Translations under genes and position numbers: made by a program
Source of the DNA: Isochrysis galbana
Lineage: Eukaryota; Haptophyta; Isochrysidales; Isochrysidaceae
DNA length: 64,000 bases
NCBI GenBank assembly: GCA_018136815.1
Contig: CM030939.1
Coordinates: forward strand, 3,217,419-3,281,418
Direction: 5' to 3'
The notes under the pieces: model-generated
Seen by the model: only the letters and a program-made list of their open reading frames with translations
The model's database searches: none
What the model was told of the DNA's origin: nothing
Part shown: piece by piece, positions 9,668 through 18,797 of the stretch
Position numbering within the stretch: the stretch's first letter is position 1
Layout of the letters: every line of letters begins with the position of its first letter

Positions 9668-9710
9668 GACCCTATCAGTTTACTGATAGTTGGTACCCCT
9701 CGTTTCCAAA

Positions 9711-9989
9711 TACGCGATGCGGGGCCACCACGAGGGAGTCCCAATCCTAGGGGTGGGAGGGCGAGGGAGGGTGAAGGCGCGGGGGCGGCCCCAGTCTCGG
9801 CCGCGTCACAGGTACCCCTCCTGCCCCTCGCCCTGTCCCTGCGCCCCGCCCCCTCGACTCCTGGAATGTGATTCCCGCCCGAGGTCGTATGCCTTCGTTT
9901 GGTACCCCTCGTTTCCAAATACGCTCCCGGTACCAAAAAATCTTCTAGTATTTGAGTAAAGGCAGACACCCACCTCACAGTGCTCAACC
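9711..9989. repeat. Target repeat of LINE-B and its duplicate
   Basis: The motif GGTACCCCTCGTTTCCAAA with flanking GGTCGTWTGCCTTC is present at 9692 and again at about 9901, about 210 bp apart. The DNA into which LINE-B inserted was therefore already a duplicated repeat. No coding signal was recognised. Confidence 0.65.
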
Positions 9990-10445
9990 ATGTCTACAAA
10001 TGGAAGGGCGCCTGCTGATATAGTACTGAAGCGATTGGAATGGATCAAAAAAAAGATGGACGAGAACTTTAAAAAATTCATCACACCTCTCTTTCCATAT
10101 GCCAATTCTAAAACTGCCATGCAGGTTATAGCGGAAGCATTGGACAGCATCAGTCCGCCGCCGCCGGTTGGGGGCTCCCTGGCCGACCTAAGTTTGTTGA
10201 CGTACACTGAAGAATGTAAGTTCTTATTCAATGTATTCAATTTCAAGCACAATACGAAAATTGAAGACACCTTACACTCCATTTGCGAGATTGATAAACC
10301 ATTCACATTGGTTTATATTAGACACACTCTCTTGAGCAAAAAATTAACTGAGAAAACAATCCTCGATATGAGTCGTGACGTTCTGCTGGGTACAATCAAA
10401 ACTTATGTCAATTTGGAATTAATTCCCCACCTCCAAGAATTGTTA
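9990..10445 (+). CDS. AT-rich orphan ORF, 3'-truncated
   Basis: From ATG 9990 an unusually AT-rich frame runs about 150 codons with many Lys, Ile, Asn and Phe residues. This contrasts strongly with the GC-rich codons around it. The sequence looks helical (WIKKKMDENFKKF..., then HNTKIEDTLHSICEIDKP) but matches no family I know. The frame stays open to 10667, but after about 10445 it reads antisense to the neighbouring GNAT/ankyrin gene, so the true end is lost at that junction. Composition suggests transfer (virus or other donor) or a different isochore; that is inference. Confidence 0.5.
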
Positions 10446-11188
10446 GAAGGTGCCTTCGCGTCGAGCAGCAGGCGGAAGCACGCCTCGCTGCCGTACAGGC
10501 AGGCCGAGGGCAGCCCCTCCCCGAGCGCGGCTCCCGACTGGATGAGGGCGAGGGTGGCCTCCGCGTCGTCGAGCCGTCCGCCGAGTCGTCCGCCAGCCCG
10601 ACCGACGCCCCCGCCTCCAGCAGAGCGAGGAAGCATTCGCGCTGGTTGTTGTGGATGGCCACCATGAGCGGCGTCGCCCTCAACTCCTCGTCGCCGATGC
10701 CGTAGTCGACGAGCGACGGGTCCAGCCGAATGGTCCACTTCAGGGCCTCGACGAGCCCCCTGCCCGCGCACACGTACGCCAGCAACCTCCAAGGGGTACG
10801 CCACCACCGCTTCCTCGCCGAGCCACGGATGTCTCAAACGAAGCGAGGAGGCCTCAAGCCGACGGGGAACTCCACTCAGGGCTACCCGGAAGCCCACGCG
10901 AGCATACAACGAGGCGGGCCCCGACTCGAGCAACGTCCACAACCACAGGCGCCGCATCCCTAGCTCACGAGCGACACGCATCGCTTCCCGTAGCAAAGTC
11001 CTCCCAACGCCTTGACCGCGCCAATCGGGGGCCACCCAAAAGTCGCACAGCTCGCCCGAGCGCCCACCCGACAGCGGGTTCACGCGCACCAAGCCCTTCG
11101 TCGAAGCGACCGCGAACGATCCTTTCGCGGGGCGCGAGTAGGACGGTGGGATATCGTCGCTCCAGTGCGAAAAAGGCACCACATGCAT
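10446..11188 (-). pseudogene. GNAT acetyltransferase followed by ankyrin repeats, broken
   Basis: From ATG 11188 the minus strand encodes a GNAT domain. The acetyl-CoA-binding motif A reads VAPDWRGQGVGRTLL, followed by the usual YARVGF element of motif B. Such enzymes transfer acetyl groups to amines; the substrate is unknown. Near 10790 the frame must change to continue into ankyrin-type sequence (ATPLMVAIHNNQRECFLALLEAG). Near 10590 it must change back to finish a second ankyrin helix pair (SEACFRLLLDAKA). At 10445 similarity stops abruptly at the AT-rich orphan. It is either a decayed fusion gene or two gene pieces joined; unannotated introns could explain one of the shifts. Confidence 0.55.
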
Positions 11189-11324
11189 CCTTCGCCGACC
11201 CAAGAGGCGCCTACCTGTCCTAGCCCGAAATTATACCAAGAAGGAGCGGTGCGAGGGGGACGGCCCGCATCGCGTTGGTTCGCACCAAACATTGGACTAA
11301 AAAAAAAGGGACATACGGGTAAAT

Positions 11325-11692
11325 ATGCCGTCGAAACGACTTTTGATTGCCCTCGCGGTGGTCGTCGCCACCATGGTCGTCGTCGCCGTCGTGGCGTTGG
11401 TACTCACGAAGAAGCAGCCAGACAGATGTAACGATGTGGATGGAGAGTGTGCAAACGATGGAGACTGTTGTCACGATCTCGTGTGTTCCGACCAAAAGTG
11501 CCGTACGGTCCCACCGTGTATCGAGAAAAGAGGGGGTGCAGTTATGGCGACGAGTGCTGTGAAGGACTTGAGTGCAACGACGATGGAGTGTGTGACACGC
11601 CATGCCGCGAGCCAGGGTCGGTGTGCCAAAATAACTCAGAGTGCTGTGGTGAATACACGTGTCGTAATGGTACCTGCAGATCTAATGACTGA
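11325..11692 (+). CDS. Membrane-anchored protein with three cystine-knot-like Cys repeats; frameshifted
   Basis: From ATG 11325 the protein begins MPSKR and a ~23-residue hydrophobic helix (signal anchor or signal peptide). Three Cys modules with spacing close to C-x6-C-x5-CC-x4-C-x4-6-C follow. This is the inhibitor-cystine-knot/colipase-like pattern with its diagnostic adjacent Cys pair. Module 1 is in the starting frame. Modules 2 and 3 are in the +1 frame and end at the stop at 11692. The shift falls at a G5 run (11532-11536), so a one-base homopolymer error or a mutation is likely. Related folds occur in secreted inhibitors, lectin-like and toxin-like peptides; function here is unknown. 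Confidence 0.6.
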
Positions 11693-12406
11693 TTGGTTAT
11701 CACGGCCTTCATCCCCTCAGCGCCAATCCGGCTGTCACGAAACACCTAGGCGTTCCACAACTAGTCAAGTCACGCTGTTAATCGATCCGAAGAGCCCCGT
11801 TATCTCTTAAGAGGCGAAGCACCTCTGGAGGTGCTGCAGGGGGAGGGGGAAGAAACCGGAGGAAAAGGAGACCAAATGAAGGCAAGCCGCCTGCTAGGAT
11901 ACAACATTATATATTATTATTGCTCACTATACCTAAATCACCGTTGTGCGCTCGGATCTAGCTCCGCAAATAATGCCCACTTGGGATGAGCGAGAGGGTT
12001 ATATAAGACACCATGACCGCATCGGGATTGAAAGGGCGATGATAACCAATAAGCGACACAAATCATGGCACACGTTTGATCGTTTGATCTCATCTACCAA
12101 CTCGTAATTCTTCAGGTTGCCTCATATTGCAAGGCAGCAGACCAAGCCGGGTTTTCGTCGTGTAAGGTGAATCTGGTGAGCATCTTCTTTGTTGCGTCAA
12201 GACGTAATGTGGACAAATCAGCTGCAAGGATGTTGGCTGGAGATCTGTGCAAGGCGCTCTGACACTATTGCCCTTTTTGCTCTTCCACACACGCATCACT
12301 CTTAGGCGTGAACCTAACACAGCAACGCTACAGATGCAGTGGACAACGTCCTCAACTCGTTAAATAGCTTGCAACCAATCGTCTTACCTTCAATGGGCCA
12401 ACGCCG
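11693..12406. other. Intergenic between ICK-like gene and scramblase 3' end
   Basis: No gene was recognised. A short segment (about 11816-11905) is an inverted copy of 62785-62850, containing the GGCGGCTTGCCTTCATTTGG motif and a C-rich tail. The rest is AT-richer unique-looking DNA downstream of both converging genes. Confidence 0.5.
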
Positions 12407-14188
12407 TTAGCTCCGGTTGTTGATTGGCACAACAACGTTGAGCGGCTGCGTACAGCCGCAACAATACATGTCACATAGGGTAATCTTAATGTCTTGGCCA
12501 TCAATTGAGCACATGCCTTGATCCTTCTCGAAGAACATGTAGTCCGCCAAAATGAGGGAGGCCATCGCTGTGGCCTGTGCATAGATAAAGTTACGACAAG
12601 TCGGACGCATGCAAGGCATCTTTGTTGCTGATTTGATTAGCGAGGCGAGCTTGATAGGAGGGGCATGCTTGTGAAGGAGGGGCAAGTGAGGCGAACATTC
12701 GCCCGCGCTCATCCTGTTGCGGCGTTGATGGCTTGGACACATGGGCAGAAAGGGGGCGTGACTTGCTGGAAGGACGGCGTGCTGTGTCGATCAGAGAAGG
12801 CAGCTCACCTTTTGTTGGGGTGTCAAGCTAATGCCTTCTTTGAACTTCATTGTGAACACGTCGGAATCGGTGAACATTTCGCGTGCGATTGAGCCGCAGC
12901 CGCGCGGTTTACGCTTGGTTATGGTGGCAAGGTCGCCCAGTTTGAGCTTGCGTTGCTCATTGCCTGCATCCATCCTCGAGACGTGGAATGTCGAGTCACA
13001 GCATAGTTCGGAACATCCTCCGAAAAGGGTCGGCCCCTCCACCTTTGCCATAGGTGCGAACGACTCAAAGCCTCCGCCTTGCGAGACGCGGTGGTAGAGG
13101 TTAATGGTAGGGGTGAAGCAGCCACCACAGTCCGGCTGCGTCGCATATCCAATCGTAGTTTCCACAGGCCCGATCGATGTTCCCGGCGGAGTTGGTGCGT
13201 TGCCCGCGTGCACATAAACACCATCCTGTGTGGAGTAAAGCAACGTGTCAGAAGAGATGCCCACCATTGACTGGGCTTTCAGCGTGCAGGCAGGCGACGG
13301 AAGGGTCATGAGCCGCCATCCGCAAAGAAATAAGCCGCGGGTTCGGCATGAGAAACTCACCTTACACGCATCACTGCAGATGAAGCAACCGAGGCATGGC
13401 CTCGTGCAGCACCCTACCCGGTCAGCTGTGAAAACCGTTGGCATCCCATGGATGTCCACTTTTGTGGACCAAGTGCGATTGATGCCGTTGACAAGCTTGA
13501 AGCTGGCGTGCAGTGAGTGAGCGGGAGCGCAAAAGCAGCGCTCACAGTCGTCTGAGTGCTCCTGCACTATGAAGAGGTGTGCACCAGTAGTTGCGTCGAA
13601 GACATCGTACGTGTTGCTCTGTTCGATCCATCCCTGGGTGAGCACCTCCCAGAATTTGACTCGCTGGTGGATCTCAAAGTCGTTCACTGTGGCCAGAATG
13701 CCGGCCTGAAGTTGGGGGACCATGGTAGAGTGGGCCTCGCCGGTGGGAGGCGGGCACTCGGGCGCGCTGGATGATTCGTCTCACCGTGGTTGCGTCAATC
13801 AGCTTGACATTATCTTGGGGCGCCTTGGCAAACGCCTCACTCGCCATCTCTGCCGAGACGGCGACGCCCTGCACGACTGGGATGGGTGCGGGCGCGATGG
13901 TCGCCGCCCTCGGCTTGCCAGCAGGCACCGCGACTACCGGCACGGGTGCGGGCTGTGGCCCCTGCACGTGGATCGTCTGTCCTCCTTGCACTCCGGCAGG
14001 CACGGAAATCGACGAGAGCTGGCCGGCCACATTCGCCTGGAACTGATCGCCCTCCGTGAGCCCGTCGGGTACCTGGGCAAAGAGGTGGCTGTCAGGAATG
14101 GGCGGCAACAAGCAAGCGCGCACGCACGCACGCAGCCGCCCCACCCACCCACCCCCGGGGCGTGGTCCCTCACCTGCACCGCGTACAT
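12407..14188 (-). CDS. Phospholipid scramblase-like protein, five exons
   Basis: The predicted exons are 14188-14174, 14072-13785, 13705-13361, 13270-12809 and 12574-12407. All introns (101, 79, 90, 234 bp) are GT-AG and phase 0, giving 425 aa. The N terminus holds a VPDGLTEGDQFQ...VPAGVQGGQ repeat of the VPxGVxxGxxF type common in algal proteins, then a Pro/Ala/Val linker. From exon 3 the scramblase (PLSCR/Scramblase) fold is readable: NDFEIHQRVKFWE, NTYDVFDATTG, a Cys cluster (CCTRPCLGCFICSDAC), and near the C terminus ILADYMFFEKD, matching the FLIDFMFFE segment of animal PLSCRs. These proteins move phospholipids between leaflets in a Ca2+-dependent way. The calcium site and the acylated Cys motif are only partly recognisable. 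The first exon is only five codons, so the start is the weakest point. Confidence 0.78.
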
Positions 14189-14189
14189 G

Positions 14190-15703
14190 GTGGGTGCCAG
14201 CGTGCTGTTGACTCGCCGCCCTGGGAAGAGAAAGAGCGCACAGAGAAAAGTAGCGCGGGCGGCCGAAGTAACCGTCAGACGGTTGTCATTAGAAATTGCA
14301 AGAGTTCTAAGACTTTGTCGTATCTTTCCTGGAATTCTCGCAGCTGTGTTTTTAAGGTGGGGGTGGCGCCGAAGGGGGGAGCGAGGCGGGCGACGGGATG
14401 TGCGCTTCCGACTGGTTCATTGGGCCTGTGAGCGCCCTCGCGAGTTCCCCGGGCGCGGATGTGCGCTGAACGGCGAATATGAGCTGCAGGGGATGCATGC
14501 CCCGTGCCTCACACGCGCACAGTCGACGACCGTGCCACCGCGCGATGCGGGTGTGTCGTTGCTTTGGCGCATTCCTGCTGGGCCTCGTGGAGGAATGTGA
14601 AAGGTCTGGGGGCGAATGGGGTCGGGCGCAAGGGGAATGGGCGGCGGAATCTGTACAGTGTAGGGATGATTTGTAACTTTCACGTTGAGGGCGATCGGTC
14701 AGGCACGTTTGGTGTACCGTGATGAGTGCACCGCGTTGGTGGCGAACTGCATGCCGCTTCCAAAACCCTTCCATGCTTTTTGCGCTGTGCGTCGATTCCG
14801 GTGCATTGCGCCGGTGTTCTCGCGGTAGGGGCCGGGCCACATACATATGTGAGTGGGAACCGGGAGGGCACGAGTGCGACGGCGCTAGATGAGCCGCCCG
14901 AATGCCGTTCGCACCCACCCCTCGCGCCATACCTGACGCTCAGCCGCTTCGTCTCTGACCTCAGAGATGCGCATGTGCAGGGGAGGAGGGAGGAGGGGAT
15001 TTCAGAGCCCATTCTTGTAGAGTGACCTCGCATGAGACTTCCTTCCGAGCCTGGAAGTGGGCTGGGGCGTTAATTGAGCAGCAGAGAGTCGGTGTGGCGG
15101 CATGTCTGCTTGGTAGTCAATCCGCGGAGGCGGTTGTGCATCCAACTAGTTGAGTTTCCGATATCGAGTCCCAAGTGTCGTAAATGTTTCAATTAATGCT
15201 CCGTTGTCTCACTCAGCCCCTAAGATGGTCTTGGGGGTGTCCCCTGCGCCAATGGTTACCAGTATTGTCAGTTGTGTCATCGAGGCGGTGGCACCTGCTT
15301 TCTGCCCTGCTGGGGTAACCTAGAGCGCGCATAGGCGCTGACGTAGGCTCCCTCTTCGTTCGTTCGTGTGGGAGAGATGGGGGTAATGCCGAATCGAAAA
15401 GGAAGTAAAATAGGCAGGTGAAGTGTGCGCCCATCGGTCATCGAACCCGAGGCGCCCTAGGAAAAAGTAAGTATGTGATAGTAAGTGTAGCCACTTGCCA
15501 AACTGCGCTCCCCTTAGTTATTACTCACGCGCGGGCTAGACACAGAGACCTCGAGAAGAAGACGTTCAACCGACTTGGGCGCGGCAGATCGCGGGCAGTA
15601 AGAGGACGTTAGAGGACGTTGGGTGACTTACACATACATATTGTGAGAATGAGGAGAATGAGAGATGTGTTCATTTAGTGTGTATATGGATCCATGCATG
15701 AAG
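14190..15703. other. Intergenic, no gene recognised
   Basis: Upstream of the scramblase gene, the minus-strand promoter should lie within about 14190-14500. Open frames in this GC-rich stretch are shadow-like and show no domains. 15100-15700 is AT-richer with short direct repeats (AGAGGACGTT at about 15602 and 15612). Confidence 0.45.
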
Positions 15704-16654
15704 TCAAGCCTCACACTCGACGCAGCTCAACTCAGACTCAATCACTGAATGTGGGTCGGAGTCACACTCAAACAAAGCACAACGCGACCGGCCCGACACA
15801 GATGGTGCCGCGGCGGATTCCGAGCAGGAAGATGTGCTAACATTCTCCGACATCCGCGTGCACTTTAATGTCCTTCTACCCCCGTGACAAGCAAGGGTGC
15901 AAGGTACGCTGCCTCTCCGGCACGCACACGAAGATGTCGCACACTTTGCCAAGGCGGAACACTTACAAGCTCCGGGATTCCCATACAACGTACCGACAAC
16001 TGCAACGCTGTCCGCCTTGTAAGTGTAAGCGCTCCCGCGGTTGGCGGCTGTCTCCTTTTGCCGTCTAATCTTCAACGAACGGCGCATCAGAGCGCGTTCT
16101 TGGCGGTATGGGGCAGTCCTACGATCCAAACTCTTTTGAACCCTGGCATCTAAATCCGTCTTCCAGCGTTTACCTTGCTCCTCCCCCACAGGAATTTGGA
16201 GGCGGTGCAGAATGCGCGATTGAAAAGCCCCAAACGCAGCTATGCGAGGATCCTCATCCCAACCCTTCTCCACCAGTTTTACCTGAAAAGTTTGTAGAAC
16301 AATGGCGTTGGCGTGAGCAATAGCAAGGTCAGTAGTACAACGGTACAAACGGTCGCGCATAACTATGCCCTTGGGTCTGTATTTTAGGCAAATGCTGCCC
16401 ACTCGCTCCGAGGCGTTTTGCGTCGCGGCGCCTTTGGCTCCCCAAACCAGGTGTCGGCGCTCGTATATATTGGCTTCGACGTACGACAACAAACCTTCTT
16501 GCCAATCAAGGCAGTCGTTGCTCACGGAAGCACGTCGGCCGGGAGCATGCAGACGACAGCACCGGGGGATGCCCGTGAAGAATCCTGGGCCGGCGTGGAT
16601 GTCGAAAAAGTGTAGTAGAACCTCTTCAATAGCTCGGACGCCAGCATCTCTCAC
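15704..16654 (-). CDS. Unknown protein with C-terminal CxC-type cysteine motif
   Basis: The minus-strand frame is open for 316 codons with no good ATG at its 5' end, so the gene is probably partial or has upstream exons. The first two thirds are basic and helical. Around aa 235-270 is a Cys array C-x-C-x5-C-x4-C-x-C-x6-C-x3-CH, resembling the CxC modules seen beside KDZ-type transposases and in CXC DNA-binding proteins. A Ser- and acid-rich tail ends CVECEA. The zinc-binding assignment is by pattern only. A transposase-derived gene is possible but not shown; no catalytic triad was seen. Confidence 0.4.
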   Translation of the reverse strand: MRDAGVRAIEEVLLHFFDIHAGPGFFTGIPRCCRLHAPGRRASVSNDCLDWQEGLLSYVEANIYERRHLVWGAKGAATQNASERVGSICLKYRPKGIVMRDRLYRCTTDLAIAHANAIVLQTFQVKLVEKGWDEDPRIAAFGAFQSRILHRLQIPVGEEQGKRWKTDLDARVQKSLDRRTAPYRQERALMRRSLKIRRQKETAANRGSAYTYKADSVAVVGTLYGNPGACKCSALAKCATSSCACRRGSVPCTLACHGGRRTLKCTRMSENVSTSSCSESAAAPSVSGRSRCALFECDSDPHSVIESELSCVECEA

Positions 16655-17760
16655 GCTCTCGTTAGTTAGTTAGGCTCGCGTTCCATCGCAGCTGCTCCCC
16701 TCAAAGCGGCGCCTACCCCCCGCGGGGGCGCCGTGCGTGTGCATGGAAGTTTCCGCACGCCGTCACGGATGCGCATTATCACAGGGTGTCTTGTGCCATT
16801 TGTGGTTCTATACCGTTAGTGTGCCTTGTGTGGCAGAGCCCCCTAGGTATCTTTTAATCATCTTGTGATGGCGTAGCGCGTAGCGCGATGGCGGCGCGCC
16901 GCGCCGCTCTCTCACCGCCGCCGGGGCTCGCGCTGCGGGCTCCCGGCGATATGGAGCTCCCACCCAGGTAGAGGGGCAGGGCTGGGCTTGCTGAGCCGAC
17001 TCACGCGGACCGCCGCGAGCTGCGCGCGCTTGCGCAGTCGCTTTGGGCTGCATGGCTGCATGGCGACGCATGGAGGGGAAGAGGGGGGAGGGGACCCCCC
17101 GGGGGGGGAGAGAGAGAGAAGACCAGACCAGCTGTTTACGTTAATGTTCTCGTCATATACTGTAATAATCCACCGGTCCCAGGGGTGTCCCCAGGGTTCC
17201 CGCCCGTCCTCCGCGCCCAGAGTTCCCCCGCGGAAAGAGTGAACGCATGGCGTGCACCTTCCTGGAAGTTGCTATGCGCACGCACGGCGCCCCCGCGGGG
17301 GGCGCCGATGCACATCGCGCTGTGCCCACGCACGGCGTGCACAATGTGATTGCAAGTCATCACACGTGCTGCGCAAAGAAACATCTCTTATATGGCTAGT
17401 TTACGTAGTTGTGGGCCGCAGGGGGTACGCAGATGGAACGAGTTCATGCGCACGCACGGCGTATCCGCGGGGGGACCGATGCACATCGCGCCGTGCCCAT
17501 GCACGGCGTGCACCGATGTGATTGCAAGTCATCACAGGTGCTCTATTTCTTATGTAGTTGTCGGCCGTAGCGGAAAAAGCCTTGACGGCGTCTCCCTCGG
17601 GCGCGGGGGAAAGCAGAGAAAAAAGTTGTTATGCTCTATGTTAATTTTAAAACAATTTAATTTTAAAACAATGCTCTATAATACAACTGTGGACATTCGA
17701 TCGCTCAATTTGACTGATGTCCCACAATTGACGGAACGACACCTTAATGCTCAGTTAGAT
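16655..17760. repeat. Repeat block with two direct copies (17265-17425, 17443-17575)
   Basis: Two similar segments contain GCGCACGCACGGCG, CGATGCACATCGCGC and GTGATTGCAAGTCATCACA in the same order. The first is preceded by AGTTGCTATGCGCACGC, which also occurs at about 18311 and 44825 with shared downstream DNA. A G-rich tract and GA microsatellite lie at 17075-17125. The strong local palindromes (TGCACATCGCGC, GCACGGCGTGC) suggest a transposon terminus or structured RNA. No protein-coding signal was seen. Confidence 0.55.
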
Positions 17761-17935
17761 TATTATTATTATATAGTGGTTTCTTGAGTTTGGGCTTCCT
17801 CCCCTGGGCGGCTATATGCGTGCGCACAGAGCAGTGCGCTTTGTTTGGGTGGGGTAAGGCCCCTGACCAAGTTGGTGAACCTCACTAGTGTAGACTCTAG
17901 GATCGGTATGTAGTATGTAGTGGTATGCAATTCAT
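17760..17935 (-). pseudogene. LINE ORF C-terminal relic
   Basis: The minus-strand sequence encodes YYIPILESTLVRFTNLVRGL, nearly the same as the extreme C terminus of LINE-A at 53650-53710. DNA similarity continues through a Cys/Arg-rich tail. It is bounded by short TTATTATTATTATAT repeat at the 3' side. This is an ordinary 5'-truncated LINE copy. Confidence 0.75.
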
Positions 17936-17939
17936 CGCC

Positions 17940-18797
17940 GCAGCAATCGAATGCCAGCATGCCAGCCGGATGTGCGCTTTCAATCAAGTAGCCTCCCACT
18001 TCTCATGGAAGCTATTCTCATGGTCGTGCTTTCCAATATACTCGGCAACTGCCCCCCGTCGTCTCGCTTGGGCCCCATGTGGCATTGGACTGGGCAAGCG
18101 TCGAAAGTGAACATATTGAGTATCGGCCTTCCTGAACGGGAGAGCATCGCGAACCTCTTCCGACAGCTGGGCGTAGACCTCGTGGAAGAGAAGCCGCCCT
18201 GGGCAAGGGACTGAAGCTGCGCGGCGCGATGTGAGCTAGTTGCGGTCTGAAAACGCGCGGGAGGAGGAGAATGAAAAAAAGACGAAGAAGATGAGTTCCG
18301 TGGGGGATAAAGTTGCTATGCGCACGCGCCGCCCATATAACATAAAATTCTGAGTGAAAACAAAACTATAACCTGGCCCTCTTTTGACGGAACGCGACTT
18401 CGGGCGGGAATCAAATGCCGAATGTAGCTTAGATATAAAGGAACCGATCCCCCCGCGGGCGCGACCGCCAATTCTTTACGGGTAGAGCGTGAGCGCGCGT
18501 GACGGAGGGGAGAGGGGGGGGCGAATCGCACCATTTCTTGGCGAAAATTTTCGTAGCGTCAGGTAGCCCCCCCCCCCCCCCCCGGAGCTTTTTATTGGGC
18601 ATCGCGCCACGGTCAAAAAATGCAGCCCAGCCCTTACTAGTCGTTAAAAAGCCCCTGTTTGACCGCCCTAACTACTACCAGATTACAAATGTCGTGAGGT
18701 AATAGGCGAGTAGCAATAGTTGGAGCCCAAGTGTTGGATAAGTAGGAGCAAGATACGACATGATCATCGAGGACAAATGGTAGCAGTTTGCACGTAG
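17940..18797. other. Intergenic with dispersed repeat and long C-run
   Basis: 18260-18400 shares GAATGAAAAAAAGACGAAGAAGA, GTTGCTATGCGCACGCGCC and CCTGGCCCTCTTTTGACGGAACGCGA with 44735-44935 in the same order. A run of about 18 C lies near 18566-18583. No gene was recognised. Confidence 0.55.

Larger units (their letters stand above)
5142..9691 (-). mobile_element. LINE-B: internally deleted non-LTR retrotransposon with TSD
   Basis: The element runs leftward. Its 5' end is a hairpin (CTATCAG/CTGATAG, 9672-9689) four bases before ATG at 9667. Its 3' end is ...TCTTCAGATG followed by about 17 T (A-run on plus, about 5139-5156). The flanking repeat GGTACCCCTCGTTTCCAAA occurs at 5123-5141 and 9692-9710, a target-site duplication of 19-21 bp. 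Compared with LINE-A, the CCCH region and the whole endonuclease are missing: ORF1-like sequence joins RT-upstream sequence near 8880-8900. It cannot be autonomous. Confidence 0.88.
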
